Below, in pieces: positions 6,609 through 6,662 of a stretch of DNA of 6,662 nt. The notes under the pieces were generated by a model. That model searched no databases and had not been told where the DNA came from. It worked only from the letters and a program-made list of their open reading frames with translations. Position numbers and translations under genes: made by a program. Position 1 is the first letter of the stretch. Every line of letters starts with the position of its first letter. The DNA is from Betaproteobacteria bacterium HGW-Betaproteobacteria-2. Lineage in GTDB: Bacteria; Pseudomonadota; Gammaproteobacteria; Burkholderiales; Methylophilaceae. The stretch covers positions 1-6,662 of the forward strand of contig PHCM01000084.1 of the NCBI GenBank assembly GCA_002842255.1, given 5' to 3'.

Positions 6609-6662
6609 CGCGGGGTGGAGCAGTCTGGCAGCTCGTCGGGCTCATAACCCGAAGGTCACAGG
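6609..6662 (+). tRNA. Initiator tRNA-fMet (CAT anticodon), 3' end cut by the window edge
   Basis: The first 54 bases of an initiator tRNA, closely matching E. coli tRNA-fMet. The D-stem GAGC/GCTC contains the A11-T24 pair typical of bacterial initiators. The anticodon stem TCGGG (6636-6640) / CCCGA (6648-6652) has the three consecutive G-C pairs that mark initiators, around loop CTCATAA with anticodon CAT at 6643-6645. The mature 5' base is placed at C6609 (C1, which in initiators is unpaired opposite A72). The window ends after ACAGG, the 5' side of the T-stem (position 53), so the T-loop, acceptor 3' strand and any encoded CCA are outside. It has its own strong promoter. Confidence 0.95.

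Noticed and set aside
1..6662. A novel defence, mobile or biosynthetic system
   Set aside because: Every gene belongs to a known family in a gene order shared with other proteobacteria; no repeats, integrase, transposase or foreign composition was seen. The open questions concern the roles of known families.

Overview
The window reads as a chromosomal, mid-GC (mid-50s % by eye) stretch from a Gram-negative proteobacterium, most likely a betaproteobacterium. That call rests on remembered protein and gene-order similarity, with Nitrosomonadales/Methylophilaceae-type bacteria as a loose guess; no search was run. All genes lie on the + strand, codon use looks uniform, and I see no mobile element, CRISPR array, frameshift or foreign insertion.

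Layout: (1) 2-1621, the C-terminal two thirds of ComEC/Rec2, the inner-membrane DNA-uptake channel, cut by the left edge. (2) A 67-base gap with a possible weak promoter, two overlapping dyads and a clear ribosome binding site. (3) An envelope operon: an ExbB/TolQ-type subunit (1689-2297), an ExbD/TolR-type subunit (2315-2740), the lipid A flippase MsbA (2782-4560), the lipid A 4'-kinase LpxK (4573-5562), a 59-residue four-cysteine Trm112-like protein (5564-5743) and the CMP-Kdo synthetase KdsB (5747-6514). The gaps are 17, 41, 12, 1 and 3 bases, so the last three genes are probably translationally coupled. (4) A 94-base spacer with a strong sigma-70-like promoter, then the first 54 bases of an initiator tRNA-fMet, cut by the right edge.

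The genes share one theme. KdsB activates Kdo, LpxK makes lipid IVA (the Kdo acceptor), and MsbA flips the finished core-lipid A across the inner membrane. The ExbB/ExbD pair would form a proton-driven motor in the same membrane, but no TonB-like partner is visible here. From memory, the order comEC - exbB - exbD - (msbA) - lpxK - ycaR-like - kdsB also occurs in gammaproteobacteria such as Pseudomonas and Xanthomonas, so this is a conserved housekeeping block and not a new system. The points most worth a second look are the ExbB-like protein, which has valine where E. coli ExbB has its transmembrane glutamate (E176), and the unexplained presence of an ExbBD motor and a Trm112-like protein inside a lipid A operon.
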